Shown: positions 58,917-64,000 of the stretch, in pieces
Layout of the letters: the number at the start of each line of letters is the position of its first letter
Position numbering within the stretch: the stretch's first letter is position 1
Source: Cervus elaphus
Lineage: Eukaryota; Chordata; Mammalia; Artiodactyla; Cervidae
DNA length: 64,000 nt
Reading direction: 5' to 3'
NCBI RefSeq assembly: GCF_910594005.1
Contig: NC_057835.1
Span: forward strand, 44,726,001-44,790,000
The notes under the pieces: model-generated
The model's database searches: none
Seen by the model: the letters and a program-made list of their open reading frames with translations, nothing else
Told to the model about the DNA's origin: nothing
Made by a program: the position numbers and the translations under genes

Positions 58917-60390
58917 CTGAATTCAACAGTAAGTAAGAATCAGCCAAATGTTTTAAGTCATATTATATCATCTGATGGCAGTGTTTCAACTGGCCTGACC
59001 ACTAATTTCTAAGAATTTTTAAAATGTATCTTGCTTCTGCAGAGTGTAGGAAAAAACTCCAAAGTTCAGTATTATGTAACAGCCAAAGTAAGACAATATT
59101 TTAGAGTCTAGGTTTCTTTCATTTTAATTCAGATATAACTTTGGGATAGTGCAGAACAGGTGTGATGACAGCAAAGTCTCTTTGCTCCGTCGACAGAAAA
59201 ACAGGTCAACTATAGGTTAAAAATTAGAAATTCTTGAAAGTTTATGATCTACGGCACATGACTGTATATTTATGTAAAACTTGGTGGCTGATCAAGTGTC
59301 CAGCTGTTTCCTGGAGGCAACATTGCAGGAGGTTTATCTCCACGGTACGACACTATGATTATATTCTTTCTTTTTAATAATGGACCTTAGAAGACTTACC
59401 TTTCCCAGAACTGGCACAAAGTTGACATTTATATTATAAGACTCCTTATCTTTTCAGTATCTTCTATTTCTAAATGCCCAGAGACCCATATTCTCTTCAA
59501 ACACAGCCCTGTTTAGCTTCTTGACATGTTAGGAAAACAATAAATGAATTCATGCCCTGTTAATGAATTATTTATATCTGTTTTTAAATAAGTGTTCTTA
59601 ATTAGGGGCATTTTTTAATCAAAAGGGATGAAATTATAAATGACATCATTTTTGGCAATAGTAATACACTGATAGAAAGCCAGTGATTCCCTGAGGCATT
59701 AAAATCTGGTTTTATGGGGACTTACTGTATTTCTTCACAAGCTTTCCAGAGTGCCTTGTTTGCATCTTTCTGTAAACTATTGAGTATTGATGACAATGTA
59801 TTTCCTGTGACTTTCACCAGTGAACTTTAACTATTCTCCTTGAGTGGAAGACTACTCCTGATTAAGATTACCAACAATGCTGCTTGGCACCCAAGGAACT
59901 AAAGACTGTCAAATATATCATAAACTTCCTGATAATCTATTACATCATTATCTGTCATACAAAAGTGAGTAGCTCTCCCCATTAAATTATGCGCCGTTAG
60001 TGACCCATATATTTACAATAGAGAATGTAGACTGGGTAGCAGATAGAGGAACAAACATGAATCTCACATCGAATCTTCATATGTCACTGACATTGAAAAA
60101 GGTAAGAAAAACGAAATGAGAGGCAGAATCTACTCAAAGCTCTGACACTAAGTTTCTGTAGGCATGATGAGCAAGAATTCACTTAGGACATTAACAATGA
60201 TGATGATGCTAGTTACCTTGAACTGAGTACCTGTCATGTACCATCAGTGCCTTATACTTACTGTCTCTAAAGATCAAAGGGTCCTCCAGGTAGTTAATCT
60301 TTTTGTTAAACATAAATAGGAGGTGCCAGGTCTGGATTCTCTCCTGAGCCGATTGATTCACCAGGATTTGATCATAAATGCCCATAACCT
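58917..60390. other. IL7 intron 1 (part), no repeat recognised
   Basis: Repeat-poor for about 1.5 kb. No GC-rich first exon or cat-gga-aca-t (reverse of the MFHV start) is found here. Confidence 0.55.
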
Positions 60391-60396
60391 TTCTAA

Positions 60397-60696
60397 AAAA
60401 TAATTTTATCTATTTATTTACTTTTGGCTGTGTGGGTTTTCTTTGCTGCGTGGGCTTTTTCCTAGTTGCGGAGCACAGTTTTCTCATTGCCGTGACTTCT
60501 CTTGTTGAACAGCACCAGCTCTAGGGTGCACGGGCTTTAGTAGTTGTGGTCCCCGGGCTCTGGAGCACAGATTCAATAGCTGCAGTGCACGGGCTTAGTT
60601 GCTCTGAGACATGTGGGATCTTCCCAGATCAGGGATTGAACTCATGACTCCTGCATCAGTAGGTGGATTCTTTACCATTGAGCCACCAGAGAAGCC
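60397..60696 (-). mobile_element. CHR-1-type SINE, antisense
   Basis: tttatctatttatttacttt, tgtgggttttctttgctgcg, gggctctggagcacagattc, agggattgaactcatgactc, gagccaccagagaagcct. Confidence 0.9.
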
Positions 60697-61335
60697 TACC
60701 CATAATCTTTTGATAACATGTCATCATTTTGGTCTAAATGAAAACTACCTCCATGTTCTATTATCTATCTCCACCTCTCCTTCTTCTACTATTGTCTCTC
60801 CCACCTTAAGATTCTCAGACAATGAGAATTGCTAATTATTTAGCGTCCTAACTTTGTAATGAGGTTTGTATAGATAGTGCAGAGCCAAACTTTTTCTTTT
60901 CTCTGTCATCTTAAAGGTGTCTGGCAGGGATACTTCAGGAGGAATAGAGGATAAGGAAAGTTTATACAGCATATAACTTGAAATGAGCATTAAAGGAATA
61001 TTAACAACATAATTAAATATTAGAATGAAAAAGAGACATTTTTACTATTGTATATAAATGTTATTTCAAAGGTCCACATTTTACACTTTGATTTAGGAGG
61101 CAGTTTTATTTTTTCTGAGCACTAGTTATTGTGCCCTCTTCACTCCAAATTTCAGTAATGAGTGCTTCCAAAATTCACATTGATCCATTTGGTCATTGGA
61201 TGGTATTTTATCAATGCTTTCAAATGATGACTTAGTGGGAAATTAAGTCTTTTTTGTGCAATTCTAAAACAATATTTGTCTTATCTGTAAACAGTGTCTT
61301 TGGTTGCCACTATTGTTGTTAAATAGGTCAGCCCT

Positions 61336-61548
61336 GGGCTTCCCTGGTGGCTTGGCAGTAAAGAATCCATCTGCAATGCAAGAGACATGGGTTCAATCCC
61401 TGGGTTGGGAAGATCCCCTGGAGAAGAAAATGTCAACTCACTCCAGTATGCTTGCCTGGGAAATCCCATGGACAGAGGATCGTGGCAGGCTACAGTCCAC
61501 AGGACCAAAAAAGAGTCAGACATGACTTATGAATTAAACCACCACCAG
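61336..61548 (+). mobile_element. Bov-tA SINE
   Basis: gggcttccctggtggcttgg through gggttcaatccctgggttgg to agagtcagacatgacttatg. Confidence 0.93.
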
Positions 61549-61644
61549 CAGCTCAGCTCCAGATAGCCTAGGGCAACACAAAGCACAGAGGGAGACTTGG
61601 GGGTTAGTCTTGGTGCAGAAATGGGTTAAGAGACCAATTGAAGG

Positions 61645-61755
61645 ACAGAGCATCTCAAAATCTTCACTTGCCTAATTTGTGAAATGAAAACCTCAAACTA
61701 AATGATCCCTTGATGTCCCTTTCAACTCATAAGCACCTTAACTCTAAGAATCTAC
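61645..61755 (+). repeat. MIR-family fragment
   Basis: ttgcctaatttgtgaaatga then aaatgatcccttgatgtccc and tttcaactcataagc, MIR 3' half order. Confidence 0.55.
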
Positions 61756-62689
61756 TTAGCCATCCAAACACAGCAACTCTTTAAACTTGAAATTCCCTGG
61801 TGAACAATGTTGCAAATACATTCCTGTGTTTCAAACCCATGTCTCAGAAGTTCCTAGATTTCTCATTAATGACTTGCTTTCATCTGAAGTCTTTTCTCCA
61901 TACCACATAGAGAATAACTTATTAACATTGCCTAGTTTGAGCCTGCTTTTGACATTGTTGTCACAATAGGAAAGGGCTCTGCTTTTATTTTTAGATTATG
62001 CATAGAATACCAACTCCATCTACCACCACCCGCCCCCCCACCTTGACCTTTCCCTTAAGTTACAAAAAAAGATAAACCATAAAGAATAATGCAAGGCAAG
62101 CTTGGGCTTGTGGAATTTTCTTTAGATTTCCTGAAGGGATTGAAACTGGAGAATTTGTTTTCAGTAGGGAATTTGGTTAAACCAGAATGATGGCTGTCTA
62201 AAAAAGTCTTGTTGGTTTTTAAATTAAGCCAAATAATACATTCAATCCTCAGATGCTTAAGTTATGGGGTCAGAGTGAACATAAACAAATTAGTTTCTAT
62301 AATCCTTCAAATCCAATCTTTAATTACTGTTTAAGACCAATCAGTGTTTATTGACTATTTGCTGTACACATTACATAGACCTATTTTCACTGGAATTTTT
62401 AAGACACAGTCAACAGATATTCAGGATGGAATGAAAGACATTATCTGAATATATAAGATTTGGCTTTAGTATAAGTAGTTGGCATAAGCAAATGAGTGAA
62501 TAAAGAAAAAGTTAATAAACAGTAGGAAATAACCATATGTTATATGAAAACCAGCTTTTTAAGGTTCTAAAATGAATTTTATGTTCACACAAAGAATTCT
62601 AATATTTGCCACAAACATATTGATTGGATTATAAATTCTATCCATAAGTCCTGTGATAAATAGCAGATAAAGACATTTCTGAAGCCACC

Positions 62690-62905
62690 CTATAATACTA
62701 TATACAGTATTTCATTTAATCCCATAACCATTTCTTGAGGTAAACACTATCAATTGCTAAACATTTTGGCAGATGGAAAATCTGGGGCCCAAATTTTTCC
62801 CCAGATAAAACGAGTTTTGTAAGAGGCAGGATTCAAATCCAAGATTGTTAGGTTGAAAAGTCTAGAAACTAAGCTTTTCGCCACTGAGCTACACTGCTTC
62901 CTATA
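62690..62905 (-). repeat. MIR SINE
   Basis: tatttcatttaatcccataa, ttggcagatggaaaatctgg, ggcaggattcaaatccaaga and actgagctacactgcttcc. Confidence 0.78.
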
Positions 62906-62909
62906 AAAA

Positions 62910-64000
62910 CAACTGCATGTGTATCCTCAAGGGAAATGTACAAAAACCCCATCTTTCTCCACATGAAACTCACTGTGGTGCTTCCTTGGCCAAGCTCTGA
63001 AACATTGCACCACATACTCCTATTTCAGGGGAAAAAAGACATTGATTGCTTGGTTTTATTACATTAGGGTATGTGTCACAGGTGCAGCCAGAAAAAAAAA
63101 AATCTCACATCTCAGTGAAATCAATATGTAAGGTGGTCCTACAAAGTAACCTCTTCCATTTTTGTCTAAGGTATTTGAGCATTGTTATGATGCCCTGTGT
63201 AATTCTCTTTAAATTTGTTCAGGCTTTCTAATCTTCCTTAGTTCTCCATTTGTACCACTTATTCCACTTTTGGGTCCTCAAATAATTAAATTATCAAAAC
63301 TAGAGAGCACAATCATCAAGGACTACAAAGGAGGTCCTCAACTACTTCAACTGCCAAAAGAAGTGTCAAAGTGAAAGGATAAAAAGTAATGAAACCTCTA
63401 ATGAAATCTATTGGAACAAACTGCAGATAGCCACTTAGAGTAATTATTATTAGGAATTTAGAATTCTCATATTTTGGTTGCTAATAACTTATGCTACATG
63501 ATTAGTGTAGATATTCAGGAAATAGAGGCTCCTTGTCGGTAATGGACACCTTAGCTTCCTCCCCTTGTTTTACCACTCACTCTAGATCAGAGGTGATGGG
63601 AGGATCAGAACTGGGAGCCATCCAGAAAGAAGCAATTGCAGGAGATCCGTGGGCATTGTAAGGAAAACAGGAATATACCTAATTCCTAATTCTATATTAA
63701 ACTTCTAGAGGAGGCCCATTAAGAATTCTCTATACTCTAAACCCTACTCCTTTATTTTTGTTACTGATCAGGTATTTCTGGGCTATGTCAATTTTGATGC
63801 TTGAATACCTGTGAGTGGGCAAAAATTTCTTCTAATCTAAAAGTGCAGCCAGGAAAGGCATCAAACACGAGAACAACCTCCTGTCTATTCTGGCCCCCTC
63901 TCCCATTCGTCTACTTTTGATAGAGGAAGTATTTACTGTAAAACAGCAGAATTTTCCTCAGCCGATCCCTCCCTAATCACATCTCCCCTCCCCCCAAACT
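62910..64000. other. IL7 intron 1 (part), nothing recognised
   Basis: No exon, CpG-rich promoter or clear repeat up to the window edge. Confidence 0.5.

Larger units (their letters stand above)
15537..64000 (-). other. IL7: IL7 gene, partial (exons 2-6, introns 2-5, part of intron 1)
   Basis: The span runs from the stop codon to the window edge and covers five coding exons on the minus strand. Lengths are 134, 81, 132, 54 and 120 nt from exon 2 to exon 6; each junction uses AG acceptors and GT donors and the frame is kept throughout. Introns 2 to 5 are about 35.3, 1.0, 3.1 and 3.5 kb. IL-7 is a secreted four-helix-bundle cytokine of stroma and epithelium. It signals through IL7R and the common gamma chain to support lymphocyte development and survival (family knowledge). 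The visible exons encode 172 residues plus the last two bases of codon 4; with the usual Met-Phe-His-Val start in exon 1 the total is 176. Exon 1 is not seen between 58917 and 64000. Confidence 0.95.

Noticed and set aside
60761..60790. ccatgttcta as a possible reverse of the IL7 exon 1 start
   Set aside because: The minus strand reads tagaacatgg, which does not give ATG-TTC-CAT and has no donor in the right place.
4327..61548. Many similar units spaced along the window, considered as a CRISPR-like or satellite array
   Set aside because: Spacing is irregular, both orientations occur and several copies have their own target duplications, so they are dispersed SINEs.

Overview
This window is nuclear DNA from a ruminant, most likely a bovid. 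It carries many Bov-tA/Bov-A SINEs, BovB LINE fragments, a Bov-A2 dimer, cetartiodactyl CHR-type SINEs and ruminant L1 3' ends. The sequence is AT-rich and has no operon-like coding. Nearly every open frame of 60-190 codons lies in a transposable element or low-complexity DNA. Genus cannot be settled from the sequence alone.

The one protein-coding gene I can prove is interleukin-7 (IL7), on the minus strand. Five coding exons (2 to 6) are present with canonical splice sites: exon 2 at 58783-58916, exon 3 at 23438-23518, exon 4 at 22275-22406, exon 5 at 19122-19175, and exon 6 with the stop codon at 15537-15656. They splice in frame with no disruption. With the short exon 1 segment known from other mammals they give a 176-residue secreted cytokine. 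Exon 1, the promoter and the 5' UTR are not visible and should lie beyond base 64000. Intron 2 is about 35 kb and is largely built of nested retroelements.

Layout. 1-2.4 kb: AT-rich, repeat-poor DNA ending in a good plus-strand poly(A) signal, possibly the 3' UTR of the tail-to-tail neighbour (ZC2HC1A in other mammals). 3.3-12.4 kb: SINEs, a 2.1-kb antisense BovB with a recognisable reverse-transcriptase YADD motif, and an L1 3' end split by a SINE. 13.6-17.2 kb: IL7 3' flank, last exon and intron 5, with three partial copies of an unassigned repeat, one carrying a perfect 23-bp hairpin. 19-23.5 kb: IL7 exons 5, 4 and 3, with a MER2-like DNA transposon. 23.5-58.8 kb: intron 2, including a layered L1/LTR/SINE nest (40.4-46.3 kb), a mariner-type hairpin resembling the bovine miR-2284/2285 source element (48.03-48.11 kb), and several sense L1 segments. 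58.9-64 kb: part of intron 1 with CHR, Bov-tA and MIR elements.

I found no CRISPR array, functional tRNA or rRNA gene, or new multi-gene system. The points of interest are the IL7 exon structure, the two hairpin elements, the nested insertions with intact target duplications, and an unassigned repeat clustered around the IL7 3' end.
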